From positions 124,001-188,000 of the forward strand of contig NZ_CANLYD010000005.1 of NCBI RefSeq assembly GCF_947495315.1: a DNA stretch of 64,000 bases, read 5' to 3'. The translations under genes and the position numbers were made by a program. The notes below the pieces were generated by a model. It saw only the letters and a list, made by a program, of their open reading frames with translations. It did not search any database and was not told where the DNA came from. How positions within the stretch are numbered: the first letter of the stretch is position 1; every line of letters starts with the position of its first letter. This document shows positions 8,929 through 17,144 of this stretch, piece after piece. This DNA comes from an uncultured Aquimarina sp. (GTDB taxonomy: Bacteria > Bacteroidota > Bacteroidia > Flavobacteriales > Flavobacteriaceae).

Positions 8929-9351
8929 CTATTTAAGCCAGCCTTCTTTAGTGGCTCTTTTACTATAGAAATAAAGAAATGTTGCTATAGCAATAACTAC
9001 AATTGGGATAATAATGGAAAACACAATTGAAGTTTTATTAATGTCGAGAATAAAGAGCCAATAAGATTCTATAAAAAGCAAAGTGATTAATGACATTGCA
9101 AAAAATTTAGTAGCAATTTTTTGTCTCATAAACAGCATAAAACTACCTAACATTTCAGAAAATAAAGCAATTATGAATACAACTATATACCAAACAGGAA
9201 GTGACTGTATATTCTCAAATTCCTCGGCAGTTGAATTTTTTTGTAGAAAATTTATTTCAAAAGAACTAAAGTAAATTTCAATAATATTCCATAAAAGAGC
9301 AAAAATTGCCACGACCCAAAAGGAAGCTGGTGGTTTAATGTCTAGTCCCAT
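8929..9351 (-). CDS. small membrane protein, unknown function
   Basis: 140 residues. Four helices lie at about 10-28, 50-72, 80-100 and 107-127, with KPPASFWVVAIFALLWNIIE at the N-terminus and SLPVWYIVVFIIALFSEMLG in the second helix. Similar small proteins are common in marine bacteria and are often loosely labelled as sugar transporters; I see no transport signature. It is a single-gene unit followed by an intergenic element. Confidence 0.65.
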   Translation of the reverse strand: MGLDIKPPASFWVVAIFALLWNIIEIYFSSFEINFLQKNSTAEEFENIQSLPVWYIVVFIIALFSEMLGSFMLFMRQKIATKFFAMSLITLLFIESYWLFILDINKTSIVFSIIIPIVVIAIATFLYFYSKRATKEGWLK

Positions 9352-9366
9352 AATAAAAAGATTAAT

Positions 9367-9969
9367 TTAATGTATTATAAAGATAAGTAACTTGACATGT
9401 ATTTTAATAAAATAAATTTTCGTGTTAACTGGATTCAAGTGATAAGTGCACTTTCTCATTAAAAAAAAAGTGTATTTTCCTTTAATTTGATGTAAGCTGA
9501 ATGTCGTTCTAAAATTGCAGATAAAGGTCTCGTGTATGAGTAATAGCAGATTTCTACTTACTAATTTTTTAGTTTTACACTGACCTTTGTTTTTATGTTT
9601 ATACTTTCGTTTAAATTTAGGGCGAGTTTGATTTTCCCCTATTTGTATTATGTTGCTGACTTGAGTTGTTAATCCTAGCTTATTGTATATGCTATAACCT
9701 GTAAGGTATCCAACCACTTTACCATTTTTATTTATTAAGTCTTTAACTATTTGTTCTTGATTAGGTTGAAGCGTACCGAAAGGGTTTTTTTCAGGTTTGA
9801 AGTACTTTCCTTTTGATAGTTTTTCAATTTTGCCTGAATTTACCATACGATTTAAGGCTTTGATGATTGCTTCTTTTTTATTCACATCAATATCAAAGTC
9901 CTCGTAGGTGAAAATATATCCCTTTGGTAGTCGGTCTATCGTGTTTCTAATATATTCAGTTGCTTTCAA
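9367..9969 (-). pseudogene. truncated DUF6088 / AbiEi-type antitoxin
   Basis: The first 120 or so codons (9604-9969) encode a recognisable DUF6088 N-terminus: KATEYIRNTIDRLPKGYIFT, KALNRMVNSGKIEKLSKGKY, and GYLTGYSIYNKLGLTTQVSN. This is the winged-helix plus linker region of AbiEi-like type IV antitoxins. The start is placed at a TTG (9969), because relatives begin with the residues that follow it and no ATG exists. After RPKFKRK the similarity stops abruptly and the frame runs through an intergenic element into meaningless Lys- and Ile-rich sequence to 9367. The expected C-terminal 80 or so residues and any AbiEii toxin partner are missing. Confidence 0.7.
9518..9615. repeat. intergenic element (e), fused to the truncated antitoxin gene
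   Basis: AAGGTCTCGTGTATGAGTAA opens the element, and about 100 bp align by eye with 8774-8880. Its right boundary coincides with the point where the antitoxin homology ends (about 9604). Confidence 0.55.
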
Positions 9970-9993
9970 GGTTTTTTTCAAAAACAGCAAAAA

Positions 9994-10023
9994 TGTCCAG
10001 TTTTTTAATTAATAAACTGGACA
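9994..10023. promoter_or_regulatory. perfect 10-bp inverted repeat upstream of the antitoxin gene
   Basis: TGTCCAGTTT and AAACTGGACA are separated by 10 bases and lie 25 bp upstream of the TTG start. AbiEi antitoxins are known to repress their own promoter through inverted repeats, so this is a candidate autoregulatory operator. A transcription terminator is the alternative. Confidence 0.5.
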
Positions 10024-10104
10024 AAAAATAATTTATTTAAAAAGTAACACTGTGGAGTTTGTCTTTGAAGCAAACATTGAGCCTAACCAAAAATACAAGA
10101 TCTA

Positions 10105-10155
10105 TTCGATTCATCACTTAGCTGCTATAAACACATATATGTTGTTGTAAAACGT
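10105..10155. repeat. intergenic element, right arm (f)
   Basis: CTTAGCTGCTATAAACACAT followed by ATATGTTGTTG matches the right arm at 21839-21872 (about 26 of 34 positions). It sits directly past the stop of the gene at 10160. The left portion (10030-10104) is not clearly recognisable. Confidence 0.5.
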
Positions 10156-10159
10156 TTTT

Positions 10160-10747
10160 TTAATGAATTGATATTTCAATAGTTTTCGATAATATCTTTT
10201 CGTTTTTAGAATTTATCTTAATAACTTCTGGCATATTATTTTCAAGTTTGCTTCTTAAAGTCCAAACTAATTTTCTATTCTCATAATCAATACTCCAATT
10301 ATAAATCTTTGTCAATCCATTTTCTTTTGCAATTTCGATTGCTTTCTTTAAATCAACATTGGTTTTACGTTCCAAAACTTTTAGGTATGGTTTCAGAATT
10401 TCTTTCATTTTATTTTTTGAGTAAATCAATTCTCCATTAATATCGAAAGGTAAATCAAGTTTGGTTAAAATTAGGTTGTCAGATATAATGTTATAAGAAA
10501 TCCAATGATGAACAGGTTTATGTTTTTTAGAATCGGAAAAGTTAATGCGAGACGGTAAGCCGTAATCTTCAACAATTAAGCTTTCTTGTATAAACTTGAT
10601 TTTTTCATTTAAGATTTTTTCAGGAACTAATTCTGCAAACATTAATTCTGTTTTGAGATAGCTGCTTAAAATCAAAGAATCGTTTTTAGTTTGCGAATAA
10701 CTAAAACCAAAATTCAGGATTATTATGATATTAAAAAGGTTTTTCAT
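10160..10747 (-). CDS. secreted PepSY-like protein, uncertain
   Basis: The start is placed at the internal ATG (10747), which gives a clean signal peptide MKNLFNIIIILNFGFSYSQ; an ATG five codons upstream is also possible. The mature protein is about 175 residues. The segment DLKKAIEIAKENGLTKIYNW followed by RKLVWTLRS resembles a PepSY-type helix-plus-strand module, which is only a tentative match. It is probably periplasmic. It is a single gene with an intergenic element on each side. Confidence 0.6.
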   Translation of the reverse strand: MKNLFNIIIILNFGFSYSQTKNDSLILSSYLKTELMFAELVPEKILNEKIKFIQESLIVEDYGLPSRINFSDSKKHKPVHHWISYNIISDNLILTKLDLPFDINGELIYSKNKMKEILKPYLKVLERKTNVDLKKAIEIAKENGLTKIYNWSIDYENRKLVWTLRSKLENNMPEVIKINSKNEKILSKTIEISIH

Positions 10748-10762
10748 TTGAATGTTTTGCAA

Positions 10763-10895
10763 TTGTTGGGTTATGGTTTCGTTGCGGAATTGTCCGCGAG
10801 GACTATTCGGCGATAACCGAGCTTCGGTTTAAAGATAGGAATTTCCGGCAGGAAGTTCCATAATAATAAATTATAACCTTTGTTGTAGGCAGCCT
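10763..10895. repeat. intergenic palindromic element (g)
   Basis: The left end is TTGTTGGGTTATGGTTTCGT and the right end is TTATAACCTTTGTTGTAGGC. Internally it has GGAATTTCCGGCAGGAAGTTCC-like dyads (about 10840-10861) and a CGAGCTTCGG block. It directly follows the WD40 remnant and precedes the start of the PepSY-like gene. Confidence 0.5.
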
Positions 10896-11379
10896 TAGAA
10901 TATTTAAGTTCTTTTAATTCATTCAAGTTTTTATCCCAAACCAATATTTTCCCTTTTTCATCTGTTGTTACTAATTTACTTCCATCTCTATTACAATCAA
11001 TACCCTAAAGAAGGCCTTCGGAAGCTTTTTGAGCTCCCAAGATTCCGTTTTTATTCCAAAGTCTTATATTTTCACTCGTAGTGGCTAACAATTCTCTATC
11101 ATTTGACCAGTATCTATTTTTTTATAAAAGTTCCATCTTCATCAAAAATTACTAATAATCTCTCATAATCTCCTACAGCTAATAAATCTCCATTGCTATT
11201 CCATCCAATTGCTCTTGCTCCGTCAGTGCTTATGCTGTCAAGTTCTGTTCTTATTTCATTATCAAGATTTAGTATTACTGGTTTTGATTTCCCGTCCTGT
11301 ACTGAAATTGCTATCTTATTTTTTACGAGGTGCCATTTGGTTTTAGTTACTATAAACGGGTAGTTATCTTTTTAATCAT
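10895..11379 (-). pseudogene. WD40 beta-propeller gene remnant
   Basis: Three reading-frame segments give continuous WD40 sequence: ARAIGWNSNGDLLAVGDYER, YWSNDRELLATTSENIRLWN, and GSKLVTTDEKGKILVWDKNL. The frame breaks twice at A-runs, near 11370 just after an ATG, and near 11122. A TAG interrupts GLL*GIDC near 11007. The N-terminal part of a full propeller is absent. Runs of A could also reflect sequencing error, but the extra nonsense codon and short length argue for a decayed gene. It is followed by element g. Confidence 0.75.
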
Positions 11380-11428
11380 TTTTGTTGTTTTTTACAATTG
11401 ATTATATGCACATTGTTTTCTTTAGTTC

Positions 11429-12202
11429 TTATTGTTCCAGTATGTTTTGAAGTAAATCATAATACCTATTTGCTATAAATATTCCTCCAGCCTCGTTGTA
11501 GTGCACATCGTCAGCTAAAAAATCATCAATAAATCCACTAAACATATCTACTGCAATAATCTGTGATGTAGTTGTTGATTGTTCATCTGCAATGGTTAAA
11601 ACATCTTGTTGAATTTGATTAAAAGCATTTGTGAATTCTGCCGTCATAAAGTCCGAATGACCCGGAGCGGGTTGCTCAATAACAATTGTTACATTTGGAT
11701 TGTTTGCCTGTAACGTATTAATTATTTCAATAATATTTGATATCGTTTGGTCGTAGTTCAAACTTTCCAATATGTCATTTCCACCTGGTGAACTAAACAG
11801 AACTATATCAGGTGAACTGGTTTGATTGAGCCAATTATTTAACCCGCTTAAAATTTGCCCCGAAGTCCAACCGCCTCTACCTTCATGGTCAATATCAAAA
11901 TCTTCATCATTGAATGCAGGATAAGATGCTTCATCTGACTGAGTACCGATAAAATCAAAAGTCCAACTATTCTCTTTTAAGTCTTTCCAAAGTTCGTATC
12001 TGAAACTTTCGAATTCTGGTCGCGCTCCTTCAACTCTCGATGCTCCTAAAGGCATTATTTTATTTATAGATAAGCTTGGTGGTTTGGTTTCAGAATCATC
12101 ATCACTACTACAACTTATTAAAAGAAAGGTTATAAATGTAATTCGTGTTAGCGTGCGAATGATATTCGGAATCATTAATTTTTGGGATTTAACTACTGTC
12201 AT
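11429..12202 (-). CDS. SGNH/GDSL-type hydrolase lipoprotein
   Basis: 257 residues. A lipoprotein signal ends at LLISC (Cys31) followed by Ser-Asp residues, which fits surface or outer-membrane export in Bacteroidota. SGNH blocks are visible: MPLGASRVEGAR with Ser55, GRGGW, SSPGGNDI with the Asn, and DDVHYNEAG carrying Asp and His near the C-terminus. The family cleaves esters, often on polysaccharides or lipids; the substrate is unknown. An ATG at 12175 is an alternative start that keeps the lipobox. The AraC gene lies upstream on the same strand. Confidence 0.85.
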   Translation of the reverse strand: MTVVKSQKLMIPNIIRTLTRITFITFLLISCSSDDDSETKPPSLSINKIMPLGASRVEGARPEFESFRYELWKDLKENSWTFDFIGTQSDEASYPAFNDEDFDIDHEGRGGWTSGQILSGLNNWLNQTSSPDIVLFSSPGGNDILESLNYDQTISNIIEIINTLQANNPNVTIVIEQPAPGHSDFMTAEFTNAFNQIQQDVLTIADEQSTTTSQIIAVDMFSGFIDDFLADDVHYNEAGGIFIANRYYDLLQNILEQ

Positions 12203-12311
12203 TTTAACGTATTTATTATTTGTTTTTATAGATACAAATAACGTTTTATTATAATTCGAAATTCTATTTCTGAACCATCTATAGGTTTAGAATTGTCAGT
12301 ATTATGACATT

Positions 12312-13442
12312 TCAGGACATTTTTAATATGTTTCGGTAGGTGCCAGGTGATTTTTTGGTTACTTTTTTAAATGATTTATAAAACACGCTTTTAGATTTAA
12401 ATCCAACTTCATAACCTATAGCTTCAAGTGTAAAAATGTCAAAACTTTTATCATGAAACATTTTAATGGTTTGATTCACTCTGTATCCATTAATAAAATC
12501 GTTGAAGTTTGTGTTTAAGTCTGTTTTTAAAATTTCACTTAAGTACCCATCACTTATTCCTAATTTTTTTGCTACTATACTACGCGTAAGATTCGAGTCT
12601 AAGTAGTAATTTTCCTTTTCCATAAGCGAAATAAGAGTCTCTGTCTTTTTATTCGTTTTTTGAAAAAGGGTTATATCTTCGCTCTGAGGTTTTAGTTTGA
12701 AAGTATTTATTGTCTGATTTTCAATATCATTAGATACTGTCAATTTTGACATTTGTTGTCTTTGTTCAGAAACATTGAGATGATGAACTCCGAAGTAAGT
12801 AATTAGAATTAAAAAGATACCAAGTATGGCAAGTAGGTATTCCCAAATTGGAAAATCGAATACGCTGTCAATTACTTCACTAAAAATCCAAACTAGTAGG
12901 AATGAGAAGAGGAATAAACTATTTAACTCCAACCATTTTTTTTCTTTTCTATATAAAGTGTTTGTATTTCTGATTTTCAAATACGAAAAGCCAATAAGCA
13001 CAATTGAAAAAAATAAGAAAAACATAGCTTTAATTTCAATGAGGTATAGCAATCTATCTTCATTGTATCCTGACAGCCAATCATACACATCAAAATCGAA
13101 AAAAAAGTCTATAATTTGGAATGAGCTAAATAAAATAAAGGGAAAACCCAGAAACCAAATTTTCTTATTAAAACTTAAAGGATGTCTTATAGCTTTTAAA
13201 GAAAACATTAGAAATGCGAGAGGAAATAAAAACTCCCAACTTATTAATTCTAAAATCCCATTAGAAGGGACTAGGTCTTCAAATTGTGTAATAATTAAAA
13301 AAAAGTTAAGTGCTATGATCGCTATTGCAAAATAGTTATTGACATCTCTTCTAAAAGATTTTGAAATAAATATTAAAACTACCAAGAAAAAGCTCAGGGC
13401 TAATCCAAGTGAGACTAAAATATCCAAAAATGTCAAACTCAT
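12312..13442 (-). CDS. membrane-anchored AraC-family regulator
   Basis: 376 residues. The first 230 or so are about seven membrane helices (for example FLDILVSLGLALSFFLVVLI and LFLFSFLLVWIFSEVID). A linker follows, then a C-terminal AraC double HTH with SIVAKKLGISDGYLSEILKT and LEAIGYEVGFKSKSVFYKSF. This architecture is common in Flavobacteria and couples a membrane sensor to DNA binding. It sits 109 bp upstream of the SGNH lipoprotein gene and may control it. It is related in design to the regulator at 17145. Confidence 0.85.
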   Translation of the reverse strand: MSLTFLDILVSLGLALSFFLVVLIFISKSFRRDVNNYFAIAIIALNFFLIITQFEDLVPSNGILELISWEFLFPLAFLMFSLKAIRHPLSFNKKIWFLGFPFILFSSFQIIDFFFDFDVYDWLSGYNEDRLLYLIEIKAMFFLFFSIVLIGFSYLKIRNTNTLYRKEKKWLELNSLFLFSFLLVWIFSEVIDSVFDFPIWEYLLAILGIFLILITYFGVHHLNVSEQRQQMSKLTVSNDIENQTINTFKLKPQSEDITLFQKTNKKTETLISLMEKENYYLDSNLTRSIVAKKLGISDGYLSEILKTDLNTNFNDFINGYRVNQTIKMFHDKSFDIFTLEAIGYEVGFKSKSVFYKSFKKVTKKSPGTYRNILKMS

Positions 13443-13580
13443 TGATTTATTTTTGAAATTACAAAGAAGATTTAATGTGTATATCGTAGCTTGACTTGAG
13501 TATTGGTTTTGAGCGATTATGACCTATATCCATCATTATGAGTTTTTTAGTTATTTATCTATTTATAATTATTAAATGTT

Positions 13581-13724
13581 TTAAATCACGAAATATCTTC
13601 GGGGAAAGAGTCCACCATTAATGTTTCCAATTTTAGCTAGAATATATGATATTATTATAACAAACCAAGACAGAAAGTATTTTTTAGATCTTATTCCTGT
13701 TGAAATTACTTTTCGTTTAGTCAT
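13581..13724 (-). CDS. 47-residue small membrane ORF, tentative
   Basis: ATG at 13724 and stop at 13581 encode 47 residues starting MTKRKVISTGIRSKKYF, with one hydrophobic helix (SWFVIIISYILAKIG) and a basic N-terminus. It lies in a 372-bp gap between the AraC gene and a serine hydrolase and is followed in the gap by nothing else I can name. It could be a real small membrane protein or the remains of a longer one. There is no strong ribosome-binding site. Confidence 0.35.
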   Translation of the reverse strand: MTKRKVISTGIRSKKYFLSWFVIIISYILAKIGNINGGLFPRRYFVI

Positions 13725-13736
13725 TCTCTATTTTTG

Positions 13737-13771
13737 CTAACGTTTAATATATATGTCGTAACTGTGCAAAT
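13737..13771. repeat. intergenic element, left arm (h)
   Basis: CTAACGTTTAATATATATGT followed by CGTAACTGTGCAAA matches the left arm at 21705-21738 at about 27 of 34 positions, including the AAC. It lies 44 bp past the stop of the hydrolase at 13815. A weaker similar stretch occurs at about 13471-13492. Confidence 0.5.
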
Positions 13772-13814
13772 TATATTTCATTTTTTCAGAAAGTGTTTTT
13801 ACTTTTTGTGAAAT

Positions 13815-15278
13815 TCAATGGGTTCTTTTTTGAGCATACATTTCTAACATTGATATTCTTCCTTTTGTATCCGTCATAAATTTAATAGTAAATTCAGGGT
13901 CGAAGGATTCTTTAAAATCTTTCATACCTTTTAGATAGAAGTTATTATAATTTGAATGTTCTAATTTAAATGTATTAATAGGAAATATTGCCAGTAATTT
14001 ACCAGCTTTTTCAATAACCTCTATTTTTCCGAAGCCATCAGCCTGGTATATCCCAGAAAAGTTGTTTATAGGCTGTGTTGGCATTTTATCTGCATTAAAT
14101 GATGTATTCTCCATTTTAGGTTTATATATATCAGAAACAAGTACTGGATATTCACTTTCTGGAGTAAGTTGAAATAGTCTTCTTGAAATCTTATCAGATA
14201 TAATGTAAGGAAGTATAGAACCACTTTGATTACATAAAACAACAACTCCTATATTTTCAAAGGGAAATAACTCTGTTACACTACTAAACCCGTGAGTATT
14301 GCCTCCATGACGTAACCTGTAGTGACCATTCCAAGACCTAATACGCCAACCAAACCCTTCTGTATATAAAAATGAATCTTTTGTATATTCTTCATTATAT
14401 TTTAGGTTTTGAGGTCTGGAAGCTTCACGAATATATGCTTCTGGGATGACTTGTTCTCCATTAAAAACACCTTTGTTTAACCAAGTACGCATCCAGCTAG
14501 ATAGATCTTTTACGGAACTTTTAATGACACCAGCTGGACCAAAAGCATAATAATTTTGATAAGGAACTAGTTCTGATTTTCCTTTGTACATTCCATAACC
14601 CAATGAAAAATTGTTAGATCGCCTCATTTCTTCGATTGTAGTACAAGAGTTTCTCATATTTAAAGGATCGAATATTTTTTCTTGAATATTAGCATCCCAA
14701 CTTTTATTTGTTACTTGTTCAACAATAGTTCCTGCGAGAGTATATCCCATATTGCTGTAATTCCAACTGTTTTTAACTTCGGATTCAGGCTTTAAATAGC
14801 GCAATCGTTGTACGGTTCTTAATTTATTTTTATCCGGGAACATTTCTAAAGAAACACCTTGAGAACCAATTCCGCTTTTGTGACTTAATAAATCTTCAAT
14901 AGCAATAAGATTATTCATTTGGTCATTGTAAAACTGAAAATTTGGGACATATTGTCCAGGTTTGCCCTTTAGAGATAATTGATTATTTGATTCTAAAATA
15001 CCTAACAAAGAACCCGTGAAAGCTTTGGTCATAGAAGCAATATGAAAAAGTGTATTTTCAGTAACAGGCAGTTGTTGTTTTAAGTCTCGATAACCAAATC
15101 CTTGTGAATATATAACTTTATCATCTTTGACTACAGCCACAGATACCCCAATTGTATTATATTCTTTCATTAATTGAATGATTTCATCATCAATTCCTTT
15201 TAATTCTTTTGGTATTTGTTGACTAAAGCATAATTGAGCGGCTAGCACTAATGCGAATGTGTAAATAAATTTCATCAT
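13815..15278 (-). CDS. secreted serine hydrolase, beta-lactamase class C fold
   Basis: 487 residues. Signal peptide 1-19 (cleaved after CFS). The catalytic SxxK is Ser82-Lys85 in IASMTKAF, the YxN is Tyr174-Asn176 in NYSNMGY, and the HxG-type motif is RHGGNTHG near residue 340. A C-terminal beta domain of about 100 residues follows. The PF00144 family includes D-peptidases, esterases and beta-lactamases; which one cannot be told. An inverted repeat operator lies 48 bp upstream, identical in its arms to one upstream of the next hydrolase. Confidence 0.88.
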   Translation of the reverse strand: MMKFIYTFALVLAAQLCFSQQIPKELKGIDDEIIQLMKEYNTIGVSVAVVKDDKVIYSQGFGYRDLKQQLPVTENTLFHIASMTKAFTGSLLGILESNNQLSLKGKPGQYVPNFQFYNDQMNNLIAIEDLLSHKSGIGSQGVSLEMFPDKNKLRTVQRLRYLKPESEVKNSWNYSNMGYTLAGTIVEQVTNKSWDANIQEKIFDPLNMRNSCTTIEEMRRSNNFSLGYGMYKGKSELVPYQNYYAFGPAGVIKSSVKDLSSWMRTWLNKGVFNGEQVIPEAYIREASRPQNLKYNEEYTKDSFLYTEGFGWRIRSWNGHYRLRHGGNTHGFSSVTELFPFENIGVVVLCNQSGSILPYIISDKISRRLFQLTPESEYPVLVSDIYKPKMENTSFNADKMPTQPINNFSGIYQADGFGKIEVIEKAGKLLAIFPINTFKLEHSNYNNFYLKGMKDFKESFDPEFTIKFMTDTKGRISMLEMYAQKRTH

Positions 15279-15325
15279 TGTGAGTTATTAGTTTTAAATA
15301 AAAATGAAGAATCATATAGACTTAA

Positions 15326-15355
15326 ACGTCCGAATAAAAAAAGTCGGACTGATTT
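15326..15355 (-). promoter_or_regulatory. GTCCGA/GTCGGAC operator, copy 1
   Basis: GTCCGA (15328-15333) and GTCGGAC (15343-15349) form an inverted repeat followed by TGATTT. The same arms, spacing and flank recur at 17078-17105. It lies about 50 bp upstream of the serine hydrolase at 13815-15278. It could be the binding site of the adjacent AraC regulator. Confidence 0.65.
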
Positions 15356-15372
15356 TTATATGACGTATTTGT

Positions 15373-17022
15373 TTACTCAATTGATTTTTTGAAAACTATA
15401 TTTTTTAGATTCTGCCCGGATACTTTTAAAGATTCAATAACTCCATTAGTATTAGTTATAAAATCTATTTTTCCAAAATATGATTGGTTACCATAAAAAC
15501 TATTCTTTCCTAGAGGTTTTAGTACTATGTCATAACTTTTATTATTATGCGTCGCAATTAAATTATTGTTTCTTACTACCAAATCATATGAAGTATTATG
15601 TTCGGTGTTTTTATATGTTCCGGTAAAGTTATATAAGTTTATGCTCTCTGGTTTTGGTAATTTTAAAACTGTTTTTGCGCAGGGATACGTCATATCGGCA
15701 ATATGAAAATCAACATGGTCTTTATAGAATGTAAACCTAGAATGTGGGATAAGCGGAAAATTAAAGACGTTTTTATCTAGTACAGGAAGCAGCGTTTTAT
15801 CTGTTCTTCCAAATTCCTGAAAATATAGATTTCCTTTTTCTGCAATAAATGTATAATAAGAGCCTGGAAATATTTCATAAGTTCCCTCTAGTTTTTTTAG
15901 GTTTTTATTGTTTACGGTTTTGTCTACTTTCTTTTCTTGAATAGCATCTTTTAAAATAATTTCAAGAGCATTATACATAACATCCAATCCTAACATGCCT
16001 CCCTTATTTGATAAAAAGATAAGTGATAATTCGTGTTCTGGTGCGTGAAGAATGTATGAACGATAACTTTCTGTACCTCCACCGTGAAATACGACATCAA
16101 TACCTTTGTGTTTATCGTGTTGTAAACCTAAACCATAGTTTGTTTTTTTACCAGAATTTAGAACAGTTATGGTTTGCATTCTTTCATAAAACTCCCTTTT
16201 TCCAAAAGTTATCTTTTGATAATTTTTAACCCACAAACCTAAATCTTCTATTGTTGTAAAAATACCAGATGATCCAATCGTAGAAAGTTTAACCGGATTT
16301 TTTATATAGTTATTACCGCTTAAGTTATATGAATATGCTTTATTCATAATCACAGTATTTTTATTATCAACAACAGTTGTATTATTCATTCCTAATGGAG
16401 TGAAAATCTTTTCTTCTAGTTGCTCTTTAAATGATTTTTCACCTACTCGCTCTATAATTATAGACAGTAATATATATCCCGTATTATTATATACAAGTTT
16501 ATCTCCGGCTTCAAAATTAGTTTGTTTTATGTTTAATAACATTTCAACAACTTCCTTATGATTCATTGTTTCTACACCTTTTAGGTGCGATAATTCATCT
16601 GGATTAGGCAAGCCATGTGTATGATTAGCAAGTTGCTTAATTGTTATTTTATTGGGTAAATCTTTAAGCTCTTTTATATAGAATCTAATATCATCATTAA
16701 AAGAGAGTTTCCCTTCTTCTTCTAATAGCATTGCAAGAAAAGTAGTGAATTGCTTAGAAACAGATGCAATGTTAAAAACAGTAGAATTAGATATTGGAAT
16801 TTGGTGTTCTATATTAGCTAGTCCTTTATAGTTCTGATAAATGGTTTTCTCATTTTGTATAATAGACATTACAGATCCGGTCTGGTTATCCTGATGATAG
16901 AAGTTAAATAAAGAATCTATTTTTTTAATTGTTCCCTTTTCAATAACCTCATATTGTGCCAGAATTGACTGAGAGAAAAGTAATAATGCTATAACCCTTG
17001 TTGCTTTTAAGATATAATTCAT
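15373..17022 (-). CDS. secreted serine hydrolase, beta-lactamase class C fold
   Basis: 549 residues. Signal peptide 1-22 (cleaved after ILA). The SxxK is Ser87-Lys90 in IASVSKQF, the YxN is in VYNNTGY (about 175), and FHGGGTES (about 315) replaces the usual KTG-like motif. The C-terminal 180 or so residues are a lipocalin-like beta extension, as in many esterase or D-aminopeptidase relatives. The next hydrolase follows 94 bp downstream. It is a divergent paralog of its neighbour, not a recent copy. Confidence 0.88.
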   Translation of the reverse strand: MNYILKATRVIALLLFSQSILAQYEVIEKGTIKKIDSLFNFYHQDNQTGSVMSIIQNEKTIYQNYKGLANIEHQIPISNSTVFNIASVSKQFTTFLAMLLEEEGKLSFNDDIRFYIKELKDLPNKITIKQLANHTHGLPNPDELSHLKGVETMNHKEVVEMLLNIKQTNFEAGDKLVYNNTGYILLSIIIERVGEKSFKEQLEEKIFTPLGMNNTTVVDNKNTVIMNKAYSYNLSGNNYIKNPVKLSTIGSSGIFTTIEDLGLWVKNYQKITFGKREFYERMQTITVLNSGKKTNYGLGLQHDKHKGIDVVFHGGGTESYRSYILHAPEHELSLIFLSNKGGMLGLDVMYNALEIILKDAIQEKKVDKTVNNKNLKKLEGTYEIFPGSYYTFIAEKGNLYFQEFGRTDKTLLPVLDKNVFNFPLIPHSRFTFYKDHVDFHIADMTYPCAKTVLKLPKPESINLYNFTGTYKNTEHNTSYDLVVRNNNLIATHNNKSYDIVLKPLGKNSFYGNQSYFGKIDFITNTNGVIESLKVSGQNLKNIVFKKSIE

Positions 17023-17077
17023 GAGTATCTATTTTTTTTAATTTGATACAAATCTGAATTATTTTAATGTTTTAGAA

Positions 17078-17140
17078 GTCCGAGTAAAGAAAGTCGGACT
17101 GATTTCAGACTAAATAATGGGTTTGACTTAAAGTCGGACT
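17078..17140 (-). promoter_or_regulatory. GTCCGA/GTCGGAC operator, copy 2 plus extra half-site
   Basis: GTCCGA (17078-17083) and GTCGGAC (17093-17099) repeat the arrangement at 15328-15349, again followed by TGATTT. A third GTCGGAC lies at 17133-17139, directly after the AraC stop codon. On the minus strand this lies 56-118 bp upstream of the hydrolase start, the usual place for AraC sites. Confidence 0.65.
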
Positions 17141-17144
17141 ACTG

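Noticed and set aside
12826..13335. 169-codon open frame on the + strand
   Set aside because: It is an antisense shadow of the AraC membrane domain; the sequence is Lys/Ser-rich without domain.
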